This document shows, one piece after another, positions 43,883-54,813 of a stretch of DNA of 64,000 bases (positions within the stretch are counted from its first letter, which is position 1; every line of letters begins with the position of its first letter). This stretch comes from Marinobacter sp. S0848L. Lineage in GTDB: Bacteria > Pseudomonadota > Gammaproteobacteria > Pseudomonadales > Oleiphilaceae. A model generated the notes under the pieces. It was not told where the DNA came from. It made no database searches and worked only from the letters and a program-made list of their open reading frames with translations. A program made the translations under genes and the position numbers. Location: positions 40,462 through 104,461 of the forward strand of contig NZ_JALKAQ010000004.1 of NCBI RefSeq assembly GCF_023016065.1, in the 5' to 3' direction.

Positions 43883-44710
43883 TCAGGATGACACTCCGGC
43901 AGAGGCAATTTCCTCTTTCATGGCGTGAATCAACTGCCCTGAAATAGTGGTGAGGGGAGGGATCGGTGGATGATCATCCGGTGTATACCAGCCTGCATCC
44001 GCCAGCTCGTCTTCCTGAAGCACAAGATCTCCACCTTGATAGTCTGCAAAAAAGCCCATCATCATTTGGTGTGGAAACGGCCAGGGCTGAGAGTTCTGGT
44101 ACCGAATGTTCGCCACATCCAGCCCAGTTTCTTCTTTCACTTCTCGAACGACCGCTTGCTCGAGGCTCTCACCTGGCTCAACAAAGCCCGCGATCAAGCT
44201 ATAAAAGTTACGGGTAACCCGGGACGACTTAGCTAATAAAAACCGGTCATCGCGACGGATAACCACGATCACGCACGGTGAAATTCTGGGGTACCAAGGA
44301 ACGTTGCATCGCCCACACCAACGGGCACGCTCACGTGGATGAGCTTGCGTCGCTTCGCCGCAGCGCCCGCAAAAACGATGGTCCTGGAACCACTGCCACA
44401 CCTGAAACCCGGTGCTAAGCAGCTCTACCGGCGCCTCAGGTGTCTGTAATATCGCGTCTCTGAGCGTTACCGTGCTTAAGCCTGGCAACCCGGTGTCGGG
44501 TAAGGTGCTGACAAACAGCCGGTGTCCGCACCAGGTTCCTAGAGGCAATGCTTCAGGCCGGCTGTCTCCCATTTCGGGGCCACCCCAACGCAAAAACCAT
44601 CCGTTACCCGGCTTTAAAATGCTGCTTCCGGAAAACGCCAACAAAAAATCACCTTGCTTTGGCGTATCATCACTCCAACCGGGTACCCACTGCGCGCTGT
44701 GATTCACCAT
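43883..44710 (-). CDS. nudC: NAD(+) diphosphatase NudC
   Basis: The 275-residue protein has an NudC-type zinc finger (CGRCGEATQAHPRERARWCG, then CN) near 118-137 and the Nudix box GFVEPGESLEQAVVREVKEE followed by TGLDV near 195. It hydrolyses NAD(H) and removes NAD caps from RNA. The N-terminal 110 residues are the less conserved NudC domain. The start has the site AGGGG. It is divergent from plsB by 136 bases and lies upstream of murI. Confidence 0.92.
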   Translation of the reverse strand: MVNHSAQWVPGWSDDTPKQGDFLLAFSGSSILKPGNGWFLRWGGPEMGDSRPEALPLGTWCGHRLFVSTLPDTGLPGLSTVTLRDAILQTPEAPVELLSTGFQVWQWFQDHRFCGRCGEATQAHPRERARWCGRCNVPWYPRISPCVIVVIRRDDRFLLAKSSRVTRNFYSLIAGFVEPGESLEQAVVREVKEETGLDVANIRYQNSQPWPFPHQMMMGFFADYQGGDLVLQEDELADAGWYTPDDHPPIPPLTTISGQLIHAMKEEIASAGVSS

Positions 44711-44846
44711 AGTCAGCCCCTATTTATATAACGCTGGTCAGCAATGTAACACAATGAATTCACCGACAAGAATGTCTATACGACTTTTCGCCCTCGCGAC
44801 AACCCGTTAAACTTGGCCACTGTTTCCAGGTCCGGAGTTACACCTT

Positions 44847-47318
44847 ATGCGATTTTATCAGGGCGTTCGCAGCCTGATCCTGTGTTTTTTCCGCAAAATC
44901 CTGTTTTTATGGGTTCGCACAGACGTTAGCGGCAACACGCTGGAAGATCTCGGGCTCGATCCTGAAAAACCGGTGTGCTACGTGCTGCAGTACAGCTCGC
45001 TATCAAGTCGTTTGGTGCTGGAGCAAGAAGTGATTCGGGCCAAACTGTCCGGTCCTGCGCCTGAACTGCCGGTTAAAAACAGCTCCAGCCATTCGTTCTT
45101 TTTTCTTTATCAGCGCGTGGGCGGCCTGTTTCGGGGCGGCCGACAAAAGCCTGTACCCACCAAGGAATTCCGTGAGCTGGTCAAATTCGGTGTTAAACAT
45201 CCGGAACACGACGTACAGATTGTTCCTGTATCCCTGTTCTGGGGCCGATCTCCCGACAAAGAGAAATCATTGGTCAAGCTGCTGCTTTCTGACACCTGGT
45301 CCGTTGCCGGCCGCCTACAAAAGCTGCTGTTGATCCTGGTTCATGGCCGCAACACTTACGTGCAATTCAACCAGCCGTTATCGCTCAACAAAGTAATCGA
45401 TGAGTACCGCGACAACGAAGAAAAGGCCCGACGCAAACTGGGCCGCATTCTGCGCACGCATTTCCGGCGGGTACGCCAAGCCGTTCTGGGGCCTGATTTG
45501 TCGCATCGCCGTACCCTTGTGGAAGGCCTGTTGCGCACCCCCGCAGTAAAAGAGGCCATACGCGAAACCGCCGCGAAAGAAGACATGGCTCCTGAAAAAG
45601 TTCGTGCGCGAGCCTACAAATACGCCGATGAGATTGCCGCCAGCATGTCCGTTGTGACCATCCGCTTTCTGGAACGGGTGCTCGCATGGCTGTGGAACCG
45701 CATTTACAACGGCATTGCCGTTAACAACATTCAGGTAGCCAAAGAAGTGGCACAGGACAGCTCGGTTGTTTATGTGCCTTGTCATCGCTCTCACATCGAT
45801 TATCTTCTGTTGTCCTATGCGCTCTACAAAAACGGATTGATGCCACCCCACATTGCCGCTGGTATCAATTTAAACATGCCCATCGTCGGCCCGATCCTTC
45901 GCCGCGGTGGTGCCTTCTTCATGCGCCGAAGCTTCAAGGACAACCCGTTGTACGCCACGGTGTTCAACGAGTACATGCACGTGATGTTTACCCGGGGGTA
46001 TTCGGTTGAATACTTTGTGGAGGGTGGGCGCTCCCGAACCGGGCGCATGTTGCCACCAAGGCCCGGCATGCTGTCGATGACAGTACGCAGTTTCCTGCGC
46101 GACAACCGCAAACCCATTGTTTTTGTACCCGTCTACATCGGCTACGAGAAAGTGATGGAAGGCCGCTCCTATCTCGGAGAGTTGCGCGGCAAGAAGAAGC
46201 AAAAAGAAAGCGTGTTCGGCCTTGCCAAAACCGTCCGCAAGCTCAGCAACTCGTTTGGCCGGGTTTCCTTGAACTTCGGCGACCCGATTCCGCTGGCTAA
46301 CGTGCTGGACGATGTGCGCAGCACCTGGCGCGAAGAAGCTTACGATGCCGAGTATCGGCCAGACTGGCTCCCTGACGCGGTATCCGAGCTGTCTCAGCGG
46401 GTAGCGGGCAACATCAATGCGGCGGTGGCGGTCAATCCGATAGGCATCACTGCTACTGTTCTGCTGGGCACCGAGCGCATGGCCATGGATGAAGGTCAGC
46501 TGGTGCGCCTGATGGATCAGTTTGCCAGCATGCTCAAAGCTTTCCCTTACGCCGACACCGTAACTTTACCTGAAGGCGATGCCAGAGACTGGCTGACCTA
46601 CTGCGAGGGTATGGGGTTGATTAACCGCTTACCGCAGAAACTCGGTGACATCATTTCGCTGGAAGGCTCCAACGCCATCCTGATGACCTACTACCGCAAC
46701 AACATTCAGCACCTGTTTGCCCTTCCCGCGCTGATTGTCAGCCTGTTCGAGAACAAGGCATGCCTGCGTCGCGAGAAGATCGTCTTCCTGGCAAGCGTTG
46801 CCTACCCTTACCTGCAGTCGGAGCTTTTCCTGCGGTATTCACAAGACGAAATCGAAAACATTATCCATGAGTGGATAGATGTGCTGATCCAGCAAGGGCT
46901 GCTTGTGGCTCTTGAAGACGACAAGCTCAGCCGTCCGGAAGAAGGCACCGAGGCGATGTTGCGTGCGCGAATTCTGTCGCGCTTTGTCATACAAACCCTC
47001 GAGCGCTACCACATCGCTCTGGGCATCCTTCGCAAGTACGGTTCAGGCAAACTGACTGCGGCCGAACTGGAAGAACAGAGCACACTGCTGGCTGAGCGAA
47101 TGTCGATCTTGTTTGGCCTCAATGCGCCAGAATTTTTTGATAAAACCCTGTTCCGCAGCTTCATCGCCAACATGCAGAAAAACGAAGTTCTCATTGCGGA
47201 TGAAGACGGCCGGCTGTGTTACGGAGAGGGGCTGGATGAGGTCGCAGAAGATGCGCGTCTGGTGCTGAGTGTTGAGAAACGCCAGGCGATTCAGCAAATC
47301 ACCATGATGGATGCCTGA
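44847..47318 (+). CDS. plsB: Glycerol-3-phosphate 1-O-acyltransferase PlsB
   Basis: The 823-residue inner-membrane enzyme (E. coli PlsB is 807) shows the acyltransferase blocks VPCHRSHIDYLLLSY near 309-323 (H-x4-D), GAFFMRRSFKDNPLY, YFVEGGRSRTGRMLPPR and VPVYIGYEKVMEG. It acylates glycerol-3-phosphate at sn-1 from acyl-CoA or acyl-ACP, the first step of phospholipid synthesis, and competes with wax-ester synthesis for acyl-CoA. The N-terminal 30 residues are a hydrophobic lead (LILCFFRKILFLW). It is a single gene, divergent from nudC and convergent with rsmJ. Confidence 0.95.
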   Translation: MRFYQGVRSLILCFFRKILFLWVRTDVSGNTLEDLGLDPEKPVCYVLQYSSLSSRLVLEQEVIRAKLSGPAPELPVKNSSSHSFFFLYQRVGGLFRGGRQKPVPTKEFRELVKFGVKHPEHDVQIVPVSLFWGRSPDKEKSLVKLLLSDTWSVAGRLQKLLLILVHGRNTYVQFNQPLSLNKVIDEYRDNEEKARRKLGRILRTHFRRVRQAVLGPDLSHRRTLVEGLLRTPAVKEAIRETAAKEDMAPEKVRARAYKYADEIAASMSVVTIRFLERVLAWLWNRIYNGIAVNNIQVAKEVAQDSSVVYVPCHRSHIDYLLLSYALYKNGLMPPHIAAGINLNMPIVGPILRRGGAFFMRRSFKDNPLYATVFNEYMHVMFTRGYSVEYFVEGGRSRTGRMLPPRPGMLSMTVRSFLRDNRKPIVFVPVYIGYEKVMEGRSYLGELRGKKKQKESVFGLAKTVRKLSNSFGRVSLNFGDPIPLANVLDDVRSTWREEAYDAEYRPDWLPDAVSELSQRVAGNINAAVAVNPIGITATVLLGTERMAMDEGQLVRLMDQFASMLKAFPYADTVTLPEGDARDWLTYCEGMGLINRLPQKLGDIISLEGSNAILMTYYRNNIQHLFALPALIVSLFENKACLRREKIVFLASVAYPYLQSELFLRYSQDEIENIIHEWIDVLIQQGLLVALEDDKLSRPEEGTEAMLRARILSRFVIQTLERYHIALGILRKYGSGKLTAAELEEQSTLLAERMSILFGLNAPEFFDKTLFRSFIANMQKNEVLIADEDGRLCYGEGLDEVAEDARLVLSVEKRQAIQQITMMDA

Positions 47319-47348
47319 GCCGTCAACCCGGGCCGGGCTGAACACGTA

Positions 47349-48173
47349 TCAGCTCGGCAGGGCTTTTAGCGGATAAATATCGTAACGACTGCTCTTCCCT
47401 TCCACCTGCGTTGCCGGTTTCGGCCCGGTTACAGACGGTGCCTTACGGGGCCGTTTGACGACTACCCGGTAGCGAGCCGCCGCCAGCGCTGCTTCCAACA
47501 AGTGTTCCGAATCGTCGTCATCGCCAACCACCTGCCGGAACACCTGCATTTCTTTCTTTACCAGAGCCGATTTATCCCGGTGCGGAAACATAGGGTCCAG
47601 ATACACCACGTCCGCCACGTCGCTGCCGGCCTCTCGCAGCCAGTCCACGGAGTTCCCGGTCTGCAAATTCATACGCTGAACCACAGCAGCACAGTCTGTA
47701 TTCAGTGCAGCACGTGCGAGGCCATCTGCCAACAACGCATGAATAACCGGATTGCGCTCAAACAACGTTACCGTGCAGCCCAGCCCCGCCAATACAAACG
47801 CGTCTTGCCCCAAACCTGCGGTGGCATCGAGCACATGCAGCTCCGCTTTGGTTTTTTGCAAACCCACCGCGCGGGCCACCAACTGACCGGTGCCTCCACC
47901 ATGTTCGCGCCGATAACCCATTTTGCCGGTCACAAACTCGGCCCTGACGGGCCCGGGAGCAGCCTTTCCGGTTAACTGAAGGGCCAACCCCTGGTCATCC
48001 ATAATCAGCAAGGCAGGGAAGTCTCTGACCAGTTTGGGCTTCACCACACCCAGCCAGGTCAGCCCTAGTTGATCAGCAAGATCTTTGGCGCCGTGGCTGT
48101 CTCCTAACGGGGTGCAACCAACGGCAACCGTATCTTCGAGAGGAATGGGCAGTGCGGGTGAGCTATCAGCCAT
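47349..48173 (-). CDS. rsmJ: 16S rRNA (guanine-1516-N2)-methyltransferase
   Basis: The 274-residue enzyme has the SAM motif [19 protein letters not shown] near 118-136 and [11 protein letters not shown], then the catalytic [19 protein letters not shown]. It methylates G1516 of 16S rRNA. The C-terminal basic stretch ([18 protein letters not shown]) fits RNA binding. It lies 18 bases after tsaB on the same strand, so the two are probably co-transcribed, and it converges on plsB with 30 bases between stops. Confidence 0.92.
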   Translation of the reverse strand: MADSSPALPIPLEDTVAVGCTPLGDSHGAKDLADQLGLTWLGVVKPKLVRDFPALLIMDDQGLALQLTGKAAPGPVRAEFVTGKMGYRREHGGGTGQLVARAVGLQKTKAELHVLDATAGLGQDAFVLAGLGCTVTLFERNPVIHALLADGLARAALNTDCAAVVQRMNLQTGNSVDWLREAGSDVADVVYLDPMFPHRDKSALVKKEMQVFRQVVGDDDDSEHLLEAALAAARYRVVVKRPRKAPSVTGPKPATQVEGKSSRYDIYPLKALPS

Positions 48174-48191
48174 GGCAGTGGACTCCCGCGG

Positions 48192-48899
48192 TTATTCCCG
48201 CCCGGGAAGTTTCTTCCAGGTGACTTCATCACGAACATACACTGGCTGGGCCTGCTCGGCGGGAACCGTATGGCCCGCATGAAATCCGGGGATCGCCAGA
48301 CGAGCAACATAAGCTGCTCTTGGCACGAGAGAAGAGTCTGCAGAACTTATACCGGTTTCAACAGCCTCGGGCATGTCGCTCCGAAACTTCCACCCTTGCC
48401 CGGCACCAAACCAGCCATCGCTGATCTCGCCTGAATCCGGCAGGCTGACTTTATCCGGATGACACACGCGCTCGTCACCCAGTAAAACAGGCAACCCATC
48501 ACGGCAGGCAAAGGTCGCCCAATACAGTTCACTCATACGCGCATCGAACGCGACCGCGACACCGCTTCCGCCGGGCAACTTGTGCTCATCAATAGCGTTG
48601 AGCGCAACAGCGGCCAACGAGGATACCGGCACAACTGGCAAATCCAGGCCCCACGCCAAACCTTGAATAACGCCGGTGGCGATGCGCAAACCGGTAAACG
48701 AACCCGGCCCACGAGCAAAAGCCAAAGCATCCAGATCGGAAGGTTTCAGCCCCTGTTCTGCGAGCAGTTCGCGAACCATGGGCATTAACAGGCGGGTATG
48801 GCCCCTGGGAGCCAATTCAAACCGCTCGGTAATCCGGCCATCCAGCCACAGAGCGGCGGAGCAGCCTTCGGAAGACGTGTCCAGTGCTAACAACTTCAC
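48192..48899 (-). CDS. tsaB: tRNA threonylcarbamoyladenosine protein TsaB
   Basis: The 235-residue protein starts MKLLALDTSSEGCSAALW, has ALAFARGPGSFTGLRIATG near 65-83 and VAFDARMSELYWA near 118. These are the marks of TsaB, the scaffold partner of TsaD that, with TsaE and TsaC, makes t6A37 in ANN-decoding tRNAs. It is a degenerate ASKHA-fold protein without catalysis of its own. The gene lies 32 bases after adk. Confidence 0.93.
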   Translation of the reverse strand: MKLLALDTSSEGCSAALWLDGRITERFELAPRGHTRLLMPMVRELLAEQGLKPSDLDALAFARGPGSFTGLRIATGVIQGLAWGLDLPVVPVSSLAAVALNAIDEHKLPGGSGVAVAFDARMSELYWATFACRDGLPVLLGDERVCHPDKVSLPDSGEISDGWFGAGQGWKFRSDMPEAVETGISSADSSLVPRAAYVARLAIPGFHAGHTVPAEQAQPVYVRDEVTWKKLPGRE

Positions 48900-48931
48900 A
48901 GATCAAGCCTCCGCGGCCACCCCGGTTTCAG

Positions 48932-49678
<747 letters not shown>

Positions 49679-49812
49679 TTAATCAGGCCCAGACGAAAAT
49701 CGAGGCAGCATTATACGAACTCAGCCCCCGCAGAGAAAGTCGACCTCTGTATCATCGCGTATTTTAAATGGGTGCAAAGTGTATGTAGCGGCTTTGAGCG
49801 AGATCGATTGGC

Positions 49813-51183
49813 TCAAGACGACAGGGAGGATGCGAGCACGTCCAAGTCGGAAGAGACTTGCTCTACGTCTTGTCTCACTCGTTCCAAATCGGCTAAATCC
49901 AGCCCTAACACCTCAGCCAGAGCCTGCACATCATCGGCGTTGAACTCATCCCCGATGCCCTGCTCTTTCAGTACCGCATTGGCGAGCTGGACCATCACAA
50001 CGTACTCCTCGTGATCGCCGGTGTACCCAATATATTGGTGCATACCGGCCGCTTTGATCACAGGCTCTGGCAGTTGCCAAAGCCGATGCAGGATACCACC
50101 GATAGCGCCGTGACCCACGGAAAGAATGTCTTCCTGCTCACTGTGCCCCAGAACTTCCTGTTCCAGTGTTTGCAAACTGGCTTCGGGGTTAATCTCTCTG
50201 AGCGCGTTCAGTTCCTCGAACTCGGTCGGAAACAGATGCCCGATCAGCAATAAACCGAAGTTGTGCAACAACCCACAGAGATAAGCCAAACCTTTATCAA
50301 GCCCGGCTCGGGCAGCAAACCCTTGGCACAAGAAGGCACAATACAGCGAATGTCGCCAGAAATTGTCCATTCCTAAGGGCCCCTTGCGCGGTACATCGAA
50401 AGCCTGAACCGAGGCAATCCCGAGCGCAATGTGGGCCACACGATCAAACCCCAATACTCGGGTAACCGCCTCTTGCACCGTATTAATCTGACCGGGATAA
50501 GCAAACAAAGCGGAACGGGCATACCGCATAATTTGCGCGGTCATACTGGGATCAAACTCGATCAGCTCCGACAACTCCTTGGCCGAGGCCTCCGGATTGC
50601 CCGTCAGCCGGAGAATGCGCAATGCCAGGGCGGGCATCGGCGGCAACCGGTAAAGCTTCTGCAGCTTGTCAGCGACTTGTTCGAGCGTTAAGGCTTCACG
50701 CCCGCCCACACCCTGACCGTGAATCACCAGCCGCCCCTCTCTAGCACCTGCCAGCGCAAGCCTCAATGAGCGGCCATCCATTTCTACCAATGAATGGTTC
50801 GCCCCGCCGGTAAAAACAACCGTTTCGGCAGAGATCACATCTTCGTCCACCAGCACCGAAAGCCCCCATGCCGCCCCCAAAGGCGGCACAAACCCCGGCG
50901 CGCAGTCACTGAACAAACGGCTTACCTGGCGGGCAGTCAAGGGCTTCAGACGTCGTCCGGTTAGCTGCTGCACGGCGTCCAGGTCGAGGGTACTGTCATA
51001 CCGATGCACGGCCATCACTACACCGGTCATGTCGATCAGCACGGTGCCCTGAACAAAGTCGTGCTGGGAACGCCCTGATGCAAGCACCAAGGCATCCAGG
51101 CTGTTGGCGGGTTCGGTTTCAACGAGCCGATAGACAATCCCTTTACGGCTCAAAAAATGCGCCAGCTTTTCTACCACTGCCAA
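49813..51183 (-). CDS. YbaK-like / HDOD domain fusion protein
   Basis: The 456-residue protein joins an N-terminal domain of the YbaK/ProX aminoacyl-tRNA deacylase fold (about 1-155: FLSRKGIVYRLVET, LTARQVSRLFSDCAPGFVPPLG, VVFTGGANHSLVEMD) to a C-terminal HDOD domain (about 185-400: LPPMPALALRILRLTGN, LSELIEFDPSMTAQIMRYA, GLLHNFGLLLIGHLFP). HDOD lacks the HD-phosphohydrolase catalytic residues and serves as a signalling or interaction module. Whether the deacylase part is active is not clear. It lies 63 bases after ppc on the same strand. Pseudomonads have similar fusions as far as I recall, so it is probably conserved, but its job is unknown. Confidence 0.82.
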   Translation of the reverse strand: MAVVEKLAHFLSRKGIVYRLVETEPANSLDALVLASGRSQHDFVQGTVLIDMTGVVMAVHRYDSTLDLDAVQQLTGRRLKPLTARQVSRLFSDCAPGFVPPLGAAWGLSVLVDEDVISAETVVFTGGANHSLVEMDGRSLRLALAGAREGRLVIHGQGVGGREALTLEQVADKLQKLYRLPPMPALALRILRLTGNPEASAKELSELIEFDPSMTAQIMRYARSALFAYPGQINTVQEAVTRVLGFDRVAHIALGIASVQAFDVPRKGPLGMDNFWRHSLYCAFLCQGFAARAGLDKGLAYLCGLLHNFGLLLIGHLFPTEFEELNALREINPEASLQTLEQEVLGHSEQEDILSVGHGAIGGILHRLWQLPEPVIKAAGMHQYIGYTGDHEEYVVMVQLANAVLKEQGIGDEFNADDVQALAEVLGLDLADLERVRQDVEQVSSDLDVLASSLSS

Positions 51184-51246
51184 CAGTGTTTACTCCTTTA
51201 CTGCTTACAACTGATGTAGGGCTATAACCATAAACCCCGTTACATG

Positions 51247-53892
51247 TTAACCCGTATTACGCATGCCGGCCGATATACCAGCCATCGTCACTTTGAGAGC
51301 GCGCTCAACAAGCTCGGGCACCTTCGTTTTGCCCTCACTCTCCCGGTCCCGGCGCAACAATTCCGCCTGAAGGTAATGCAACGGATCGGTATAGGGATTT
51401 CGCACCCGCATTGAATGAGCAAAAACCGGCTCATCTGCCAGCAGACTTTCTTGTTCTTTCAACTCAAGCAAGCGTTCAACACACCCCTGCAAACGCTCCC
51501 GCAAATCGGATCCAAGCGCTTTCAGAGTGTCGTCCTGCACAAGAGTCTGCTCGTAATAGGTGGCAATTCGCAGGTCCGCTTTGGCCAATACCATTTCGAG
51601 CATATCCACGTAGGTTTTAAAAAACGGCCAGCCTTTCATCATCTCCCGTAACTCCGGCAAACGATTTTGGCGAGCAGCTTCTTCGAGCGCGACATCACTG
51701 CCCAACCAACTCGGCAGCATCAAACGCATCTGAGTCCAGGCGAAAATCCAGGGAATTGCCCGCAAGCTCTCGACACCGCCGGTAGGCTTGCGCCGGGCTG
51801 GCCGACTGCCAAGGGCCAACTTACCTAGAGCTGTTTCCGGGGTTACCTGACGGAAATAAGGCACAAAGTTCGGATTCTCCCGCACCACATCGCGATAGGA
51901 TTCGAGCGAGATGTCGGTCAGCCAGTCCATTACCTCTCGCCAGCTATCCTTCGGCACCGGAGGTGGTGCCAACGTCGCCTCGACCACAGCGGTGGTATAG
52001 AGAGTCAGACTTTGCACCGCCAGCTTGGGCAAGCCGAACTTGAATCGAATCATCTCGCCTTGCTCGGTAATCCTGAAACTACCGTTCACGGAACCTGGAG
52101 GTTGCGACAGAATCGCCCGATTGGCGGGGCCACCACCCCGCCCAACCGTACCACCACGGCCATGGAACAAAGTCAGATGCACGCCGTACTGGCTGGCCAC
52201 CTCTGTGAGCTTTTCCTGCGCTTGGTACTGAGCCCAAGCCGCCATCATTTGGCCCGCGTCTTTAGACGAATCTGAATAACCGATCATCACTTCCTGCCGG
52301 CCGCGGCAATACTCCCGGTACCAATCCACCTGATACAACGCCGCCATGGCATCCGGCGCGCCTTGCAGGTCGCTCAGGGTTTCGAACAAGGGCACTACCC
52401 GCATGGGGAATGTCATGCCCGCTTCGCGCAACAACAGAATGACGCTCAGAACATCCGAGGGCTGACTAGCCATCGAAATCACATAAGAGCCCAAGGCTTC
52501 TGGCGTCTGCCGGGCAACCACCTCGCAGGTAGCCAGCACTTCTCTGACCGATTCAGACGGCTGCCAGCCACGGGGCACCAAAGGACGGCGACCCTGAAGC
52601 TCCCGCAATAGGAATTTCTGCCGCTCCGGCTCGGACCAGGAGGCGTAATCCCCCATTCTCAAATAGTCGACAATCTCGGCCACCGCTTCCGCGTGGCGCG
52701 CCGCTTCTTGTCGGATATCTAGGCGAATAAGCGGTAACCCGAACGTATGGGCCCGGCGAATGGTATCCAGCAGCGGGCCATTGGCAATGTGCTCCAAACC
52801 GCAGTCCACCAGAGACCGATAGCACAGCTCCAGCGGTGCCGTCAGATCTTCATTTTCAAACAAAATTTGGGTGTCGTCGGCGGCTTCGCCTTTGGCTCGC
52901 GCGGCGGCCCAATCGCGGGTTTTGACCAAACGGTCCCGTAACTGGCCGAGGACGACCCGGTACGGCTCCCGCGAGTCTCCGGCCTGAGCTTTCAATTCGT
53001 CACTGGCCTGCCACATAGACAGTTCTGCACGTAACGCCTTGATGTCTCTTAGATAAAGGTCCGCTGCCATCCAACGACCGAGCAGAAAGACTTCCTGCGT
53101 CACTTCATGGGTGACATTCGGGTTACCGTCCCGGTCCCCGCCCATCCACGAGGCAATCTGAACAGGCGTAGCGGCAATCGGCAGGCCTTTGCCGGACGCA
53201 TCCAGCAGTGAGGTGTCCAGGTTTCGCAAGAAACGCGGCAGCGCATCCCACAGGCTGTTCTCGATGACCGCAAAGCCCCACTTGGCCTCATCAACGGCGG
53301 TCGGCCGTTCGTAACGAATTTCGTCGGTATGCCACGCCTCGGTGATCAACTGCGACAGACGACTAACGATATCGTCGCGTTCATCGGGGCGCAGATCGCT
53401 GTGATCCAGCTTCTCGAGACAGTCCGACATCTCGTCATACTTCATGATCAAGGTTCGGCGAGCCACTTCGGTTGGGTGCGCGGTCAGCACAAATTCTATG
53501 TGCAAATCCGCCACCTTCTGGTGTAACTCTTCGGGTGCGACACCACCGGCCTTCAGGCGCTCGAACACTTCGGTCAGCGATTCCACCGTCAGATCCGATG
53601 CATGCCCCTGTTTACGACGAATCCCGTGGTACTGCTCTGCCAGGTTGGCGAGGTTCAGAAACTGATTGAAAGCGCGGGTAACAGGAAGGAGCTCATCATC
53701 ACTCAACTGACCGAGCAAGGTCACCAGGCGCTGGCCAGAACCGCTTTCTTGAAGCCGGTCGGCTTTCGCTGCAGCCCGAAGTTCCTCTATTCGATCGTAA
53801 CAGTCTTGCCCGGGAAATCGTTGAATGCTTTGGCCCAACAATTCACCCAGTAAACGTACGTTTTCTCGCAAGTCAGGATGCAGTTCAGTCAC
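51247..53892 (-). CDS. ppc: Phosphoenolpyruvate carboxylase
   Basis: The 881-residue enzyme (E. coli 883) starts with GTG behind AAGGAA. It contains the catalytic histidine region VLTAHPTEVARRTL near 135-148, the bicarbonate/PEP-loop FHGRGGTVGRGGGPANRA near 575, GYSDSSKDAGQMMAAW and the C-terminal MRNTG used for allosteric aspartate control. It carboxylates PEP to oxaloacetate, replenishing the TCA cycle. It leads a minus-strand run with the YbaK-HDOD gene, adk and tsaB. Confidence 0.96.
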   Translation of the reverse strand: MTELHPDLRENVRLLGELLGQSIQRFPGQDCYDRIEELRAAAKADRLQESGSGQRLVTLLGQLSDDELLPVTRAFNQFLNLANLAEQYHGIRRKQGHASDLTVESLTEVFERLKAGGVAPEELHQKVADLHIEFVLTAHPTEVARRTLIMKYDEMSDCLEKLDHSDLRPDERDDIVSRLSQLITEAWHTDEIRYERPTAVDEAKWGFAVIENSLWDALPRFLRNLDTSLLDASGKGLPIAATPVQIASWMGGDRDGNPNVTHEVTQEVFLLGRWMAADLYLRDIKALRAELSMWQASDELKAQAGDSREPYRVVLGQLRDRLVKTRDWAAARAKGEAADDTQILFENEDLTAPLELCYRSLVDCGLEHIANGPLLDTIRRAHTFGLPLIRLDIRQEAARHAEAVAEIVDYLRMGDYASWSEPERQKFLLRELQGRRPLVPRGWQPSESVREVLATCEVVARQTPEALGSYVISMASQPSDVLSVILLLREAGMTFPMRVVPLFETLSDLQGAPDAMAALYQVDWYREYCRGRQEVMIGYSDSSKDAGQMMAAWAQYQAQEKLTEVASQYGVHLTLFHGRGGTVGRGGGPANRAILSQPPGSVNGSFRITEQGEMIRFKFGLPKLAVQSLTLYTTAVVEATLAPPPVPKDSWREVMDWLTDISLESYRDVVRENPNFVPYFRQVTPETALGKLALGSRPARRKPTGGVESLRAIPWIFAWTQMRLMLPSWLGSDVALEEAARQNRLPELREMMKGWPFFKTYVDMLEMVLAKADLRIATYYEQTLVQDDTLKALGSDLRERLQGCVERLLELKEQESLLADEPVFAHSMRVRNPYTDPLHYLQAELLRRDRESEGKTKVPELVERALKVTMAGISAGMRNTG

Positions 53893-53973
53893 GTGGAGTT
53901 CCTTTTAAATAAGCAGAAACAATCTGAACTTACGATACTAAGGATTCGCCAAAAACGCTATCAAGCCTTAGGG

Positions 53974-54813
53974 TTAGCCTTTTTCAACGCCTTTTACCTG
54001 TTGCCAAATGGCATCAAGCGCCTCCAGGCTTTCGCTGTCCAGATCTCGCCCTTGTTCGTGCAGAATGCGCTCTATGGCCCGGAACCGGGCATCAAACTTC
54101 CGGTTGGTGCGCTCCAGCGCCTGTTCGGGGTTCACTTTCATGAATCTGGCCAGATTTACGCACACAAACATCAGATCACCGAGTTCGTCTTCGACAGCAT
54201 CGCGATCCCCCGTGCCCGCTTCTGCCGCCCGCCAGGCTTCTTTCAACTCGTCAATTTCTTCGTGCAGTTTATCGAACACCGGCGTTATCTCGGGCCAGTC
54301 AAAGCCATGATTGGACGCACGCTTTTGCAGTTTTTCGGCCCGTGCAATGGCCGGCAAGGTGCTGGCGATTCCATCAAGCCGGCTAACCGGCTCTTCGGTC
54401 GCCGGCATACTCGCCCGTTCTTCTGCTTTAATGCGCTCCCAACTGGCTTTGATCCAGGCCTCGTCCGGGCGATTGTCCGGGTCAATCCGGCTGTCCAGAG
54501 TACCTTCCGGAAACACGTGCGGGTGGCGTCGAATCAGCTTGCGGACCAAGTGATCGACGATAGCATCGAAGTCAAAATGGCCGTCTTCTTTGCCAATCTG
54601 ACCGTAGAAAATGACCTGAAACAGCAAATCACCCAGTTCATCTTTTAAATGCGGAAAATCCTCCCGCGCGATGGCATCGGCCACCTCGTAGGCTTCCTCG
54701 ATGGTATGGGGCACGATCGTGCTGTAGGTTTGTTTGGTATCCCACGGGCATCCGGTTTCCGGCTCCCGCAGGCGCGCCATGAGAGTTTTCAAATCGTCGA
54801 TCGAATAGCTCAT
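53974..54813 (-). CDS. mazG: Nucleoside triphosphate pyrophosphohydrolase MazG
   Basis: The 279-residue protein has two MazG helical repeats. Each shows the metal-binding E-x-x-E pattern: TIEEAYEVADAIA with DELGDLLFQVIFY in the first half, HEEIDELKEAW with DELGDLMFVCVNLA in the second. It hydrolyses NTPs to NMPs, removes damaged nucleotides and in E. coli lowers ppGpp effects. Its ATG overlaps the end of relA by four bases, so the two are coupled. The mazEF toxin pair found between them in E. coli is absent. Confidence 0.94.
   Translation of the reverse strand: MSYSIDDLKTLMARLREPETGCPWDTKQTYSTIVPHTIEEAYEVADAIAREDFPHLKDELGDLLFQVIFYGQIGKEDGHFDFDAIVDHLVRKLIRRHPHVFPEGTLDSRIDPDNRPDEAWIKASWERIKAEERASMPATEEPVSRLDGIASTLPAIARAEKLQKRASNHGFDWPEITPVFDKLHEEIDELKEAWRAAEAGTGDRDAVEDELGDLMFVCVNLARFMKVNPEQALERTNRKFDARFRAIERILHEQGRDLDSESLEALDAIWQQVKGVEKG

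Noticed and set aside
53878..54648. Plus-strand frame of 256 residues opposite mazG
   Set aside because: Antisense to mazG, which has intact metal-binding motifs. No independent support.
54810..54813. A mazEF toxin-antitoxin pair between relA and mazG as in E. coli
   Set aside because: The relA and mazG genes overlap by four bases, so nothing fits between them.
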